From NCBI GenBank assembly GCA_014529385.2, contig CM043950.1:78922343-78982342 (forward strand): DNA of 60,000 nucleotides. Reading direction: 5' to 3'. Below are positions 1 to 12,179 of this stretch, piece after piece. The position numbers and the translations under genes are program-made. This DNA comes from Adiantum capillus-veneris (Eukaryota; Streptophyta; Polypodiopsida; Polypodiales; Pteridaceae). Within the stretch, counting starts at the first letter, position 1, and every line of letters begins with the position of its first letter. The notes under the pieces are model-generated. The model saw nothing but the letters and a program-made list of their open reading frames with translations, was not told the origin of the DNA and ran no database searches.

Positions 1-2177
1 TGTGTGGAGGTTAACGTTACACTACCATCATTGGAGCGAGAAGGATCTCTCATTTGTACATGGCTCCACACTTTAAAATATGCTTCATCATGCTCATATT
101 TGCCTTTGAGAGAATCCAAAAATTCACTACGAAGTTCCGTGAACAAGAGAGAATTGATCTCCGACATACGACTTAGAGCGTTAGCCACCACATTGTATCG
201 TCCTTTACGATACCGAAGCTTGGCGTCATATTCCTGAAGAATTTCGGCCCACCTGGCTTTTCGACCCTTCAAATCAGCTTGTTGTGTAAACCATTTGATG
301 CTTTCATGGTCAAACACAATCTCAAATTGAGCACCATACAAATAATGTCGCCATGTTTTTAAGACAGACACTATTGCATAGAGTTCGCGCTCATAAACAA
401 AGTAGTTTTGCTGAGCTGCATCAAGCTTCTTGCTTTCAAATACAATTGGCCGTCCGTCTTGTAACAGGACTGCTCCAATAGCACGGTCATTGGCATCCGT
501 TTCCAAAACGAATGGTTTCAAAGGATCTATGATAGCTATTATGGGAGCGTATCATCCCCACTGAAAAGCTTTGCCTTTGCCTTTCAGTTGATCCGTCATG
601 GGAAAAACAATATTAGCATAGTTTTTAACGAACCTTCGGTAAAAACCTGCAAATCCTTTAAAAAATTGTAACTCTTCCAGATTTTTAGGAGAAGGCCACT
701 GCCGGATTGTATCCACTTTGGATTGATCCATATATAGCCCATTAGCTGAAATAACATGCCCAAGATAGTGAATTTCTTCTTTCAAAAGATCACACTTAGA
801 TTCTTTGGCATATAATTTATTTGTTTGTAACAATTCGAACACTTGCCTCAGATGTTGTAAGTGTTAAGCATTGTAGACTAGAATGTCATCGAGAAAAACG
901 ATGACAAATCTGCCCAAGTACGGCTTCAAGACACTATCCATAAGTGTCATGAATGTTGCGGGCGCATTGGTTAACCCAAAGGGCATCACCAAAAACTCGT
1001 AGTGTCCAAACCTTGTTCGGAATGCAGTTTTGGGTATATCAGCAAGTCAAATACGGACTTGGTGATAACCTGACCGCAAGTCTATTTTCGTAAAAATGCG
1101 AGCATGAGTGAGTTTGTCGAACAACTCATCCACTTGTGGCAATGGGTACTTGTTCTTAACCGTAACCGCATTTAAGCCACAGTAGTCTACGCACATGCGC
1201 ATACTGCCGTCTTTCTTCTTCACTAATAGGATAGGAGAAGCCCATGGTGAAGAACTGGGTTGGATAAACCCTTTGCTAAGGTAGTCAGCAAGCTGAAGTT
1301 CCACCTCAGCAGCTTCAGAGTAACTCATACGGTAGGGCGGTTTACTGACAGGTTTATTGCTTGCAACCACATCAATGCTATGTTGCACCGATCGTGTCGG
1401 CGGTAATCCTGGTGGCAAATCATTAGGAAAAACATCTTGAAATTCCTTTAATAATTTTTGTAATTCACTAGCAACGTTTGCTTGTTTGGAAGTAGCCATT
1501 GGTGGAAGAGATGAGAGAGAAGCATGCGGCGTTGAGGAATGTTCAACAGATTCAATGTTAGAGAGAAAATGAGACAATGAGTAGCACAAGAAAACTTGAT
1601 CTATTTTATTATCAGAAACGAGGTGCATAAGCTCAAGTTTACATAATAATGGTGAAGAAGGTACATCCTTCTCTCCTAACAACAACACATGTGCGCCATG
1701 GGATTCGAACATCAAGCTATTGTGCTCATAGCTACGCTTCAATGATGGTACTAGGCTATGCAACCATTCCTTACCAAGGACCACGTCTGCCCTCTCCATG
1801 TTCATAACCTGAAAATCCAAGGATGTGGAGTAACCTTGTACTTCCAACGGAACAGCTCGGACTTAAGTATCCCAGATTTTGGTATCATGTCCATTCATCA
1901 TTGCTACCTTGTAGCGGTGGGTACTCGGAGTTTGAGGCAATTTGAGTTTTTTCACCAATCCATAATTGATAAAATTATGAGTAGCACCGTCATCTACCAA
2001 GATGCGCACCTTGTGCCCTTGCAGAGATTCGTGCATATGTACTAACTCATGTGGTCCGAAGGTCTGTTGCCACATGGAAGCTATGAGACAACATTCATGC
2101 ACCACCTCGGTGTGTGTTACTTCCATTGTAGAGAATCGTGAGGAAGACTCAAGAGGCAGCAGTTGCACCGTGTGCAC
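1..2177 (-). pseudogene. Ty3/gypsy pol relic: protease, reverse transcriptase, RNase H
   Basis: Read on the minus strand, this is the pol part of a Ty3/gypsy retrotransposon. The protease core reads ILVDDGATHNFI near 1960. RT follows with [21 protein letters not shown] near 1210, [15 protein letters not shown] near 1050 and the catalytic box [13 protein letters not shown] near 890. RNase H lies at about 540-130 (FVLETDANDRAIGAVLLQDGRP, then YERELYAIVSVLKTWRHYL). Stops or frameshifts fall near 1860, 1045, 868 and 550, so it cannot make a full polyprotein. The usual VVADALSR at the end of RNase H reads VVANALSR here. Integrase and the 3' LTR lie outside the window. Its gag and 5' LTR follow at higher coordinates, confirming orientation. 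The lineage within Ty3/gypsy is not resolved. Confidence 0.93.
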
Positions 2178-3314
2178 TGTTTTCTCCTTGCCATGAGCAG
2201 CAGATTTCCCCTTGGGATAATCCTTTTTTCCATGACCGCTTCCTAAACATTGAAAACATAATTTCCCTTTCTTAGCTTTATCAAAGTCCTCAGGAGAGAG
2301 AGGACCTTTTGACCCCTTGGGTTTTTTAGCTGCTCCTGAATTGGCTGCTATAAACTTCCTTTTATTATGCCCATACTATGTGCGTGTATTACATGTGTAT
2401 GAGTAGGCACATGAGTATTATGTGATTTCTTTTCATCTGGATCATCTTGAATATGTGCTTTCACTATGGCTTCCTCAAGTGCTTTAGGGTCTTGGGTCTT
2501 GACATGCTTCTTAAGCTCTATTGTCAGACCACGTATAAATCCCGGTACTTGTTGAAAATTATCTAAACCTTCCAATTTGAGGATAACATCCCGATAGTGA
2601 GATATATATTCAAGTAACGAGGGTATTGGCGCATGGAACACGTGTCCCAAGCCGTCCAACTCCGATCTGCCTCATTTGTAGGCAAAAATTCTTTGCAAAA
2701 CATAGCTTCAAAAGCTGCCCAACTCTGTGGTATGATATTCTTGTCCTTGAGAGACATCCACCATTTGTAGGCCTTGCCTTCCAGAGTTAAGCTCGTTTGC
2801 AGTGCTCTGTCTGCGTCTGGGGTACGCCGTAAGGCGTGAATTCCATCCCACTTGATGAGAAAGATATTTATTGCATCTTACTACGATCGCGGTCTTCTCC
2901 CTTAAAAGTCGGTGGTTTGGTGTTTTTCAACAACTCATCCACCTCTTTGGCAGTGAGAGTGTGCAAAGTATCAGCAGTTGGACCTTGTCCCTGATAAGAG
3001 GGGCCTTGCCCCTGTTTAGTAATGTGCTCATGCATGTGTCTGTCAGCAGGACCCTTGGACTACTGTTGCATTAATTGGATCACTAACGTGGATAATTTAG
3101 TGACGTTTTTATTTAAAGATTTAAAATTTCCTTCCATGACTGATATGCTTGTTTGAAGTGCACGAAAGTCTTGAATGTCGAGCAATTCATAGGTGTCTTT
3201 ACCTGCCGTAGCGTCGCGGGCACTCTCCATGAGAGCATCCGGCCGTGAACCATCATGGGTAGGATCAGGCGTATTTTGCTCGAAATCAAACGTCATATTG
3301 ATATCTAAATCCAT
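2178..3314 (-). pseudogene. Ty3/gypsy gag relic with broken zinc knuckle
   Basis: This is the capsid/nucleocapsid gene of the element whose pol lies at 1-2177. The likely start is the ATG at 3312-3314, in a good CCATGG context, giving MDLDINMTFDFEQ. A short coiled stretch follows (TSISVMEGNFKSLNKNVTKLSTLV), then a TAG stop near 3060. After it comes a typical retrotransposon gag core: INIFLIKWDGIHAL, EGKAYKWWMSLKDKNI, SWAAFEAMFCKEF, FVRGLTIEL-like text and ALEEAIVKAH. The zinc knuckle near 2260 reads CFQCLGSGHGKKDYP, with the last cysteine of CCHC replaced by tyrosine, a one-base change. Several frameshifts make it non-functional. Recognition rests on the gag core and its position between LTR and pol. 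Confidence 0.85.
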
Positions 3315-4115
3315 GGCGACACAGTGTAGTGCAAGGAATAGCAAGAAAAATACATGATGTACCCCAACTGGTAAATACCAATAAAGAATCCCATTGATAT
3401 CGGTAATTAGCCTTGCTAATTTTGTTCGTGCTCCAATTGCCGCTGAGGATGTAATCTTGCTCCGGGTTCCAAGAAAACAATTCAATAGTGTAGGTGTGTT
3501 TGCCTTGAGCACCCGTACTGCACTTGATTTGTGTATTTTGGATAACTTTCCGATGACTTGAATGAAGGTAGGAAACACTAATATGCAGGATACGCAGCAG
3601 AAATAGCACCTTGCCTTTGAATTTCCTGGCCTTGCCCTTGCTTGGCTCTGTCGGTTTGCCTAGATTTGCCTGAAGCTTCACAAGAGGGGGGGGTACCCTG
3701 CTGTGGGTACCGTCCCTTGGTTGGAAAGAAAACTTGTGGCCACTAACCCCAAATGGGTTGGGCGCCCACCGGGTGTGAAAAAAGAGCTCTTCACAGGCTA
3801 TGGCGGCCCACAGACAGCGCGAGGGGGGAGCTTTGGCTCACCCCGCCTTTGATGGTGGTCGAGAGCCTCTCTGTCAGGCACATGAAACGCTACTCGCACC
3901 CGCGCGATGCCGTCAAGCCCGAGAGGGCTTCATTCGGTGCAGGTCACTTGTTGACCACTTCCCCTCGCAAGCGGTGTTGCCCACGCCGTCGGCTTTGTCA
4001 TCCTCGTCACAGGGGGTGAGCTCCACGGCCTCCTTCACCCCGACATGCAAAAGCATGCAAGAATCTGTGTGGCTCTCCAACACCACGGCTGTGCCTCCCC
4101 AAAAATAATAACCTT
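3315..4115 (-). other. 5' leader of the Ty3/gypsy element
   Basis: This is the stretch between the gag start and the primer binding site, so it should be the untranslated leader. It is GC-richer than the surroundings around 3690-4020 and contains no protein I recognise. Open frames on both strands here look accidental. Confidence 0.5.
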
Positions 4116-4128
4116 GCTCTTGATACCA
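4116..4128 (-). other. Primer binding site (tRNA-Met type)
   Basis: On the minus strand the sequence TGGTATCAAGAGC follows the LTR end after a single T. It matches the common plant initiator-Met PBS TGGTATCAGAGC apart from one extra or shifted A. It marks the 5' LTR of the minus-strand gypsy element. Confidence 0.8.
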
Positions 4129-4129
4129 A

Positions 4130-4282
4130 TGTTAGACAAGGGGGACTAGAACCTAGGAGTCCACCTCCCAACCACCCACTATATAGCATGGCTCCTAGCC
4201 CTTTGCCCTAGTTGGACTCTCTTTCCACACTGCCTAGCCTGGCCTTGCCCTTGTCTAGTACGGCCTTGCCATTGTCCTGACA
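4130..4282 (-). repeat. Short 5' LTR of the Ty3/gypsy element
   Basis: The stretch begins TGTTAG and ends CTGACA on the plus strand, a TG...CA structure, directly next to the PBS. On the minus strand a CTATATAG box lies about 55-60 bases before the LTR end, a plausible TATA box. The outer end is placed where PPR-like sequence begins. At 153 bp it is short for a gypsy LTR. The second LTR is off-window, so it could not be confirmed by pairing. Confidence 0.6.
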
Positions 4283-4469
4283 AGGTGATTGCATCTAGAT
4301 AAAGGCCCTTACTTTGCCTCCATCGAAAACAGCCTAGAGCTTTCTGTTCTTGCTCCTATTGTGTGTATCCCACAATCATTTAATGCCGTTCTGAATAGTA
4401 AGCTCCTCAAGCACTTGCTGAAAAAAAGCTCTGACCACTTGGAGGCTTGAGAGCTCAATGATTCAAAAG

Positions 4470-4470
<1 letters not shown>

Positions 4471-4556
<86 letters not shown>
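4471..4556. repeat. Compound microsatellite (CT)n(CA)n
   Basis: An uninterrupted CT run is followed directly by a CA run, inside the first duplicated PPR-derived unit. Confidence 0.97.
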
Positions 4557-4557
<1 letters not shown>

Positions 4558-4789
4558 GCGTGCAATGCATAGAGCCATATGCCTTCAAGTTGCACACCTA
4601 GGTGATTGCATCTGGACAGAGGCCCTTACTTTGCATCCTTTAAAAAAAACCTAGAGCTTTCTGTCCCTGCTCCTGTTGTGCGTATCCCACAATCATTTAA
4701 CGTCGTTCCAAATAGTAAGCTCCTCAAGCACTTGCTGAAAAAAAGCTCTGACCACTTGGAGGCTTGAGATCTCAAGGATTCAAATGAGG

Positions 4790-4815
4790 CTCTCTCTTTC
4801 TCTCTCTCTCTCTCT

Positions 4816-4872
<57 letters not shown>

Positions 4873-4875
4873 ACA
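4790..4875. repeat. Compound microsatellite (CT)n(CA)n, second copy
   Basis: The same CT-to-CA arrangement as at 4471, with small interruptions, at the equivalent place in the second unit. It was evidently duplicated with the unit. Confidence 0.97.
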
Positions 4876-5109
4876 AGCGCACAATGCATAGAGCCATATG
4901 CCTTCAAGCTGCACGCCTAGGTGATTGCATCTGGACAAAGGCCCTTACTTTGCATCCGTCAAAAACAGCCCAGAGTTTTCTGTCCCTGCTCCTGTTGTGC
5001 GTATCCCACAATCATTTAACGTCGTTCCGAATAGTAAGCTCCTCAAGTACTTGCTGAAAAAAAGCTCTGACCACGTGGAGGCTTGAGAGCTCGAGGATTC
5101 AAAAGAGGC

Positions 5110-7804
5110 TGCTACATAACGAAGTAAACAGCCCAAAGCTTCCTGGTTTGTCCCTTGTCGAGCTTATCCTACAATTCCTGCGTTACAAACGACAACATCT
5201 CGCACCACATTTGGCATACATATCAACCAAGGCATTGCCAAGCACATAATTTTTTGCAACATCCAGTGAATAACAATACCAGAGTTATTTTTTAAGCCCA
5301 TAACAACATCTTGCGTACATCCACATGCTTTCGAGATGCACTGTAGGTGATTGCATCTGGACAACGGCCCTCGCTTTGCATCTGCTGAAAACAACAACCT
5401 AGTTAATGCACCTGCCGAAAAAAGCCTATAACTTCCTGACCCGGCCCTTGTCAGACATATCCTACAATCAATGCGTTCCAAATGACGACATCCTACACCA
5501 CATTTTGCATACATATCGACAAAGACATTGCCAAGCACGACAAGTTTTTGTAACAACCCCTGATTAACAATATTAGAGTGAATTTTAAACCCATATCGGC
5601 ATCTTGCATACAGCCTCATGCCTTCAAGATGCACACATAGGTGATTACAGTTGGACAGACGCCTTCGCTTTATATCCGCTGAAAACATCCTAGAGCTTTC
5701 TATCCGTGCTCTTGTTGTGTGTGTCCCACAATCAGTTTTCACGCCGTTTCGAGTAGTAAGCTCCTCAAGCACCTGCCAAAAACAGCCCAGAGCTTCCTAG
5801 TCTGGCCCTTGCCGGGCATATTCTGCAATTCATGCGTTCCAAAAGACAACATCCCGCACCACATTTGGCATACATATTGACCAAGGAATTGCCAAACACG
5901 GAGTTTTTTGCAACAGCCCCTGACTAACAATATCAGAGTGAATTTTTAAGCCCATATCAACATCTTGCGTAGAGCCACATGCCTTCAAGATGCACATGTA
6001 CGTGATTGTATTTGGACAGAGGTCCTCGCTTTGCATCCATTGGAAATAGCCTAGAGGTTTATGTCCATGCTCCTATTGTGTATATCCTGCAATCAGTTAA
6101 TGCCGTTTCAAATAGTAAGCTCCTCAAGCACCTGCTGAAAACAACCCAAAGCTTCCAGGCCTGGCCCTTGTGGGGCATATCCTGCAATCAATGCATTCTA
6201 AAAGACGACATCCCGCAACACATTTGGCATACATATCGAGCAAGGCATTGCCAAGCACGGAAATTTTTTGCAACAGCCCCTGATAAACAATTTCAGGGTG
6301 CATTTTTAAGCCCATATTAGCATCTTGCGTACAACCCCATGCCTTCAAGATTCTCGCTTATGTGATTGCATCTTGAGAGATGCCCTCGCTTTGCATCCGC
6401 CAAAAACAGCCAAGAGCTTTCAGGCCCTTCTCTTGTTGCGCACATCCCGCAATCAATGCTGACATTCCAGCAGGAAGCTCCTGAATCAATTTTTGTGCTT
6501 TCTCAAGTGCACCACATTTGGTGTACATATCGACCAAGACAATGCCAAGTATGACATCATATTTTAACAATGTAATTGTGAATTTTTGTGCACATATCAA
6601 CATCTTCCGTAGTTTTGTGTCCGACATAAGGACCTCTACATAGGCAGCAATATCCATGATGATATCGTTGAATCTTGGCTACTTCTCCACAACAACGAGT
6701 TTAGTAGAGGCGGTTACGCGATGTGATTTTCCTGCAATCAATAAAGCTTGTGACGTAGGTGATTTCATTTGAAGAGAAGCCCTCACTACGCATTTGCTAA
6801 AAATAGCCTAGAACTTTCTGGCCCACCCATATCAGCATCTTGAGTAGAGCAACATGCGTTCAAGAGGCATGCGTAGGTAATTGCACCTAGAGAGAGGCCC
6901 TCGCTTTGCATTTGTTGAAAACATCCTAGAGCTTTCTAGCCCTGCTCTCATTGAGAGCATCCTGCAATCAGTCTAGACAAGAAACTCCTGAAGCAATTTT
7001 TGTGTTTTCTCAAGCACACCTCATTTGGCATACATATCAACCAAGACGGTGCCAAGCACGATATCTTTTTATAGCAATGTGTATCAACATCTTGCGTAGA
7101 GCCACATGCCTTTGAGATGCCTATGTAGGTGATTGCATCTGGAGAGTTCTGGCCCTACTCTTGTTGCACAATGTTGCAATCAGTGCTTCCTTGCCACACG
7201 ATCTTCATCAACCACGAAAACTGATGTGCAATGAGCAAGCAAAAGTTGAGCGCGCAGACGGTAAAGATAAGGCGAGCTTAGTGAAAGTATAGGTGACTGA
7301 ATTTGGAGAGATACTCTTGCTTTGCATCTACTGAAAACAGCTTAGAGTTTTCTGGCCCTGCGCTTGTTGCGCACATCCCGCAATGAGTACATTCCAAGAG
7401 GCGACATTCAGTAGAAGAAGTTCCTCGAGCACTTTTTTGTGCTTTCTCAAACACACCACATTTGGCATACATATCGACCAAGACAGTGTGCCAAGCACGA
7501 CATCACAATAAGTGCATTCCAAGAGGCGATGTTTTGGACATAAAGCTCCTCAAGCACTTTTTGTGCTTTCTCTAGCACACCACATTTGGCATACATATCA
7601 ACCAAGATAGTGCCACGCACACCATCTTTTTTCAACAGGCTCTGGTTAACAGTGTAACTGTGAATTTTTGTGCTCATATCAGCATCTTGCGTAGAACCAC
7701 ATGCCGTCAAGATGCATGCGTAGAGCCATATGACTTCAACATGGCTGCATATGTGATTGTAGTTGGAGTACATAGGTGATTGCATCTAGACAGAGGCCCT
7801 CGCT
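5110..7804 (-). pseudogene. Decayed pentatricopeptide repeat (PPR) array
   Basis: Minus-strand translation gives repeated PPR text in shifting frames: CILKACGSTQDVDMGLKIHSD, NALLDMYAKCVAG, VLVDMYTKCGALEKAQKLIQ, ELPAGMSALIAGCAQQEKGLK and VDMYAKCGVLEKAQKVLEEL. The spacing of the TGATTGCATCT..GCCCTCGCTTTGC marker (about 5346, 5638, 6000, 6360, 6757, 6873, 7126, 7290, 7770) averages about 300 bp, the size of a P-L-S triplet of roughly 100 residues. PPR proteins bind organellar RNA. Frameshifts occur in every unit and no start, mitochondrial leader or C-terminal E/DYW domain is visible, so this is a dead array or a set of dispersed fragments. It stops abruptly at about 7804, where LINE sequence begins. 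Confidence 0.88.
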
Positions 7805-8092
7805 TACAAGATATGTATTGCCTTCAAAAACTCTTCTTCTTCTTACCCCCGGACTCAATTCAATTCAATACAAATGCATCTAACGAGGCACTTTAGTTTC
7901 CATAAAAGACGTTGGGAGTGTATATTAGAAAACAAACAAGGTTACATTCTTCTGGTGAAACAAGGGAAGATGAAAAAAATAGGGAGTTACATGGAGGGAG
8001 GTACTGCTTTTTACTTTACCGCAGTTGCTCAAAATTACAAGGGCTTTTCAGTCATATTCTAAATGATCCTTTATACAAACCATACTTCGCAA
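7805..8092 (-). other. Probable 3' untranslated end of the LINE
   Basis: This lies just past the C-terminal ORF2 text, where the LINE 3' UTR should be. Near 7835 the minus strand has a GAA-rich run (rc of CTTCTTCTTCTT). No clear poly(A) or target duplication is visible, so the exact end is uncertain. Confidence 0.45.
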
Positions 8093-11000
8093 TCACCAAC
8101 TACTACTATTTGGCAGTGAGCTGAGGACATCCTGGAGGTGCGTGATGAGCCGAAGGCAATTGAAGTGCTGCCTTCTTAGATTTTCCTCTTCAGACCTGCA
8201 ATCATCAATCATTCGTTGTAGGTGCGTGTATGAGCCATCTAGCAGGACCTTCTGTTGCTTGTTTATGTGCGCATTGTTGTAAAAGCCCGTGCAGTCAGTT
8301 AGGACTTTTCGATTAGCCTCATAGATTTTGAATTGGTCTAGCTTGAGCTGGTTGACCTGCAGGGAAAAATGAGCAAAGAGTATCCTCAAACTTTTATTTT
8401 GATAAGCATTGTTAAATATACTCTCGTTCCTTTCAAGCCACATTAGCCAAAAAAATTCTCCTATGATCCTGTTCCAAATAACTGAAAACACTGAAACTGA
8501 ATCACCTAGAAGAAATTGTTTCCAGTTGGGGGTGCAGCCCAGAGCACTAATTAAAGGGAACAAAATAGTAGAGTTGGCTGGATAGTTCATGAAGAGGTGG
8601 GGGATTTCCTCTTCCGTTTGTGCAGGCACATGTTGCACATTCCTATGCCCACTCCAGCAGCCCTCATTCTGCAGCCTGTCCACACTGCTTTGTGAAGGAT
8701 GAGCCAAAGAAGGACTTAGTGTTTTGTCGGTATTCCTTTATTCCAAATGTTCTGGAACTTGAAGATCCATTGCTTCTTTGTCATATTAACATTCCATTTC
8801 TTATTGAGGGCGGTGTGCACGGGAACCTGCAAATTGGGTGGTAGATTTGGGGGATGGTGGAAAGCATTGCCGTTGGCCAAGAAAAGGGGATCGTGTGTGG
8901 ATGAGAGGGACCACTCCAGGCATATTAACATTCCATTTCTTATTGAGGGCGGTGTGCACGGGAACCTGCAAGTTGGGTGGTAGATTTGGGGGATGGTGGA
9001 AAGCATTGCCGTTGGCCAAGAAAAGGGGATCGTGTGTGGATGAGAGGGACCACTCCAAGCATTTTGGGAAGAAATATTTTCTTGTATCTAGTAGAGTTAG
9101 CTCCCAGGGTTGCAGTAGGTGGTACCTGAGGAGTTCGGAGTGGGTGAGCCATCTTGCCTCTGCTGCATGCCACAAGTCCTTCCACGAAGTTATTCCTTTG
9201 TTGTGAATGTGTCTTGCAGTCCAAGCCTGGTCTTGGGAGAGAGGGGGGATGGGGGGGAAAGACCACCATAATGATTCTTGGGCTCTAACTCCCAATTGAC
9301 CTTCAGGCTAGGTCTATACCTGTTCCAAGCCTTCCACAACGACTTGAGGAGATCCGATCCCTTTGCATATGATTCAATAGGGACAAAGAAAAGGGTTAAC
9401 CATGGGATGTTGGAGACTCCTTGGACTCCTTTCAGTTGGAACTTATCCATGTTCAAAACAGAAGGGAGGCCCATCATCAGGTTGCTCAAGGGCTCTTAGG
9501 ACGAGCTTAACTACAAGCTTGTCAGCCCAGTCGTTAATGTTGGTCAGTCCTAGCCCTCCTTGTTCCTTAGGGAGACAACAAAATTCCCACTTGACTTTGG
9601 CTATCCATTTCTTGAGGGGGTCACCTGTCCAAAGAAAGTTCTTGCAAACCCTAATAAAGTCCTTTAAGTGATTATTGGGGGGTCTCGAGCAGGAGAGGAA
9701 ATATAGTACGTAGCTGGTGATGAAGTGTTTGATGACTAGCACCCTGCCTGCTAGATTAGCTTGGAAACCCAACCATCAATTCAATTTGGCTGAGAACTTT
9801 TCCATAACCCAATTCCACCTCTGCTTCATGGTGACTTTGAATCCAAATGGTATACCTAGTAGTCGGAAAACTACTCCGTCGCGTAGGTTGGAGCATCCTT
9901 GCTCGATGATCCAACTAGGGAGAGGGGAGTGAGAAGCCCTGATACCTGTTTTTGAGTGGTTGATTTTGGAGCCAAATGCCGTGCAGAATATCTGTAAACA
10001 TTCCCAAAATTGGCGTAGGGATTTATTATCGTTGTGAAGGAAACCATTAGTGTCATTTGCAAACTGAGAGAGACACTGTTGTCTGCCATTAGGCAGGGAG
10101 ATGCCCTTGATAGAACCATCGGCCATTTTGGCTTTAACTAACCAGTTTAGGGAATCAACTACCATGGAAAAGAGGAGGGGGGCCAATGGGCATCCTTGTC
10201 TAAAGGATTGGTTAAGAGCGAACGGGTCAGAAAGGGAGTTATTGAGTGTCACTCTAGCTTTGGCATTTCCCAGTAGAGTCTAGACGAATCTAACCACCTT
10301 GGGTCCGAATACCATCAATACTAGAAAATATAGCAAAAAGGACCATTACAGCCTGTAGTATGCTTTGTCGAAGTCTACTTTGACAAAAACGTAGTCCTGT
10401 CCTGATTCCTGATTCCTCAGCGTGTTCTATCCCGTCCCACATTGTAATGACTGCTTCCATTATTCTTCTGCCTTTAATGAAGCCCTTTTTCTTAGAGGAA
10501 ATCCATCCAGCGAGTGTTGGAGATATTCTAAGGGCAATAGCTTTGGCAAAAACTTTGTAGGTAGAGTTGAGCATAGTTAGGGGTCTCCAACTAGATAATT
10601 CATCTTTCGTTCCTTTTTTGTGCAGTAACTTGATGACCCCCGTATTAATCTGTACAGGGAGGGAGCCATAGGACACTGCTTCTTCCCAGACTATAACCAA
10701 AATGGGTGCCATTACTTCCTTGAAAGCTTGGTAGGACTCAACCGGGAGGCCATCCAAGCCCGGGGTTTTCTTGATTTTTAAAGAGTCTATGGCCCGTTTG
10801 ATTTCCCATGTTGAGAGGTCTGAGTCAAGCTGGAAGGCAACTAGAGGAGGAATAATTTTTTTCCTGTAGTTTTGGATATTCACTCTAGCAGCAAAGATAG
10901 AACCGTTGAGCTCTTCAGAGGGCTGAACAAGTTAGAGAAGTGGATCTAGCGATTTCCAAATTTTCAGCCTCTGACGTAGCTTTACCATTAGGACCTAGAA

Positions 11001-12130
11001 GGAAAGGAATGGTGGCCCTTTGGTTTTTTTTTCTGAGGATCTTGAACATCTCTTTAGTTAGTTGGTTTGTCAATCTTCCCTACCCACCACTCTCTGAAGA
11101 AATCTGTTGTGTGCTTCATGGTGAGGTCTTCCTCCATACAAAGTTGCTGCCTTAGAGTAGCAATTTTATCATGTGTTTCAGGGTCTTCTTTGTTGGAGGA
11201 TTCGAGGTCGATGAGAGCATTATAAATATTGTCTTTTCTTTTTCTTTGGATCTCTGTAACCTGCTTCCTATATTTGATGAGACTGAGTTGGGTATTAGAA
11301 ATGGCCGCCACACATGCTTTAGCTGGTGTATAGCCTTTAGAGAACTCTTGTGCCCAGATAGCCTTAACACTTTTTTGAACTTCTTTTAATTGGAAGAGGG
11401 AGGAATCAGTGTGAAACCAATGGTTACAAATTTTATTGCACTTGTCATCAATTGTAATGACTAAGGGATAACGATCAGACGCACACGAGGTTAGTCTGGG
11501 TTTGGCTTTAATATGGTTGAAGTTCCTGGCCAAAGGGACATTGATGTAGCATCTATGAAGCCTAGCCTTCCTAGCGTTTTCCCCTTTGGAGTAGTTCTAT
11601 GAGGTGAACTCCCCAGGCTTTCCAGCATCCCAAAGTTTGAGTTTGGCTTTGAGGAGATCCCATTCTTTCCTTTCGGAGGCCGCCATAGCTTGCCCTTTCT
11701 GTTGATACCTGTCCTCTGAGGCTTCTACCATGTTGAAGTCTCCAAACATAATAACTTGCCCTTGCAAGAGGCTAAGATGATTCTATAGGGTCGTTCTGTT
11801 TTTGGCAGTCCCTCCTGCATAAACAAAGAACAACATGCAGTGGAGAGGGGCTTCAATAGCCAAGGCCACCTAGTACTCTCCTACAGAGGAAAGGTTAGGG
11901 TTAACCTTCCAGTTTTGGGGGATTTTGAGGGCTGTTCCTCTAGAGCCTCTCAAGTGCGAGGAGAAAAACCATTTGTGGTCTCGCAGGATATAGTTAGGAG
12001 CCTCTGATCTAATTCAGGCCCAGTGATCTTAATCTCTTGCAGTCCAATAACCTCTATAGGATAGTTGAAAAGCCATGCTTTGATTTTCTTATCTTTGTTA
12101 GGGTCAGATAAAACTTTAATGTTCCAAGAG
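8093..12130 (-). pseudogene. L1-type LINE ORF2 relic (endonuclease, RT, C-terminal finger)
   Basis: Minus-strand reading gives the ORF2 order of a plant L1 LINE. An endonuclease start lies near 12110 (IKVLSDPNKDKKIKAW, then VIGLQEIKI with the catalytic Glu). A linker follows at 11533-11054. RT lies at 10883-9776 with TPGLDGLPVESYQAF, INTGVIKLLHKKGTKDELSS, WRPLTMLNSTYKVFAKAIA, GFIKGRRIMEAV and SFRQGCPLAPLLFSMVVDSL. The catalytic box reads LSQFANDTNGF where FADDT is expected, so one metal-binding Asp is lost. The RT C-terminus is at 9772-9443 and a decayed zinc-finger region at 8707-8093 (EEEIPHLFMNYP, FWLMWLERNESIFNN). Multiple frameshifts and a 139-bp tandem duplication interrupt it. Confidence 0.92.
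8782..9059. repeat. 139-bp perfect-period tandem duplication inside LINE ORF2
   Basis: Copy 1 (8782-8920) and copy 2 (8921-9059) both begin CATATTAACATTCCATTTCT and end GACCACTCCA(G/A)G-type text. Only about two bases differ, so the duplication is recent and later than LINE insertion. 139 is not a multiple of three, so it adds a frameshift. Confidence 0.95.
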
Positions 12131-12179
12131 AGGGCTTTTATCTAATGCTTTGATGATCCTTACGACTTTTGTTTTGTGT

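Larger units (their letters stand above)
4283..5110 (-). repeat. Three tandem copies of a PPR-derived unit (~320 bp)
   Basis: Copies start near 4283, 4610 and 4918, each with a TAGGTGATTGCATCT-like start, then GCCCTTACTTTGC, then AGCTCCTCAAG(C/T)ACTTGCTGAAA. The first two end in a CT/CA microsatellite; the third does not and runs into the longer PPR array. They are very similar to one another, so this is a recent local duplication of one decayed PPR unit. No copy is open. Confidence 0.8.

Noticed and set aside
4626-4907. RERERE or LSLSLS frames over microsatellites (also 29644-29922 and 52599-53212)
   Set aside because: Products of CT/GA runs without any flanking domain.
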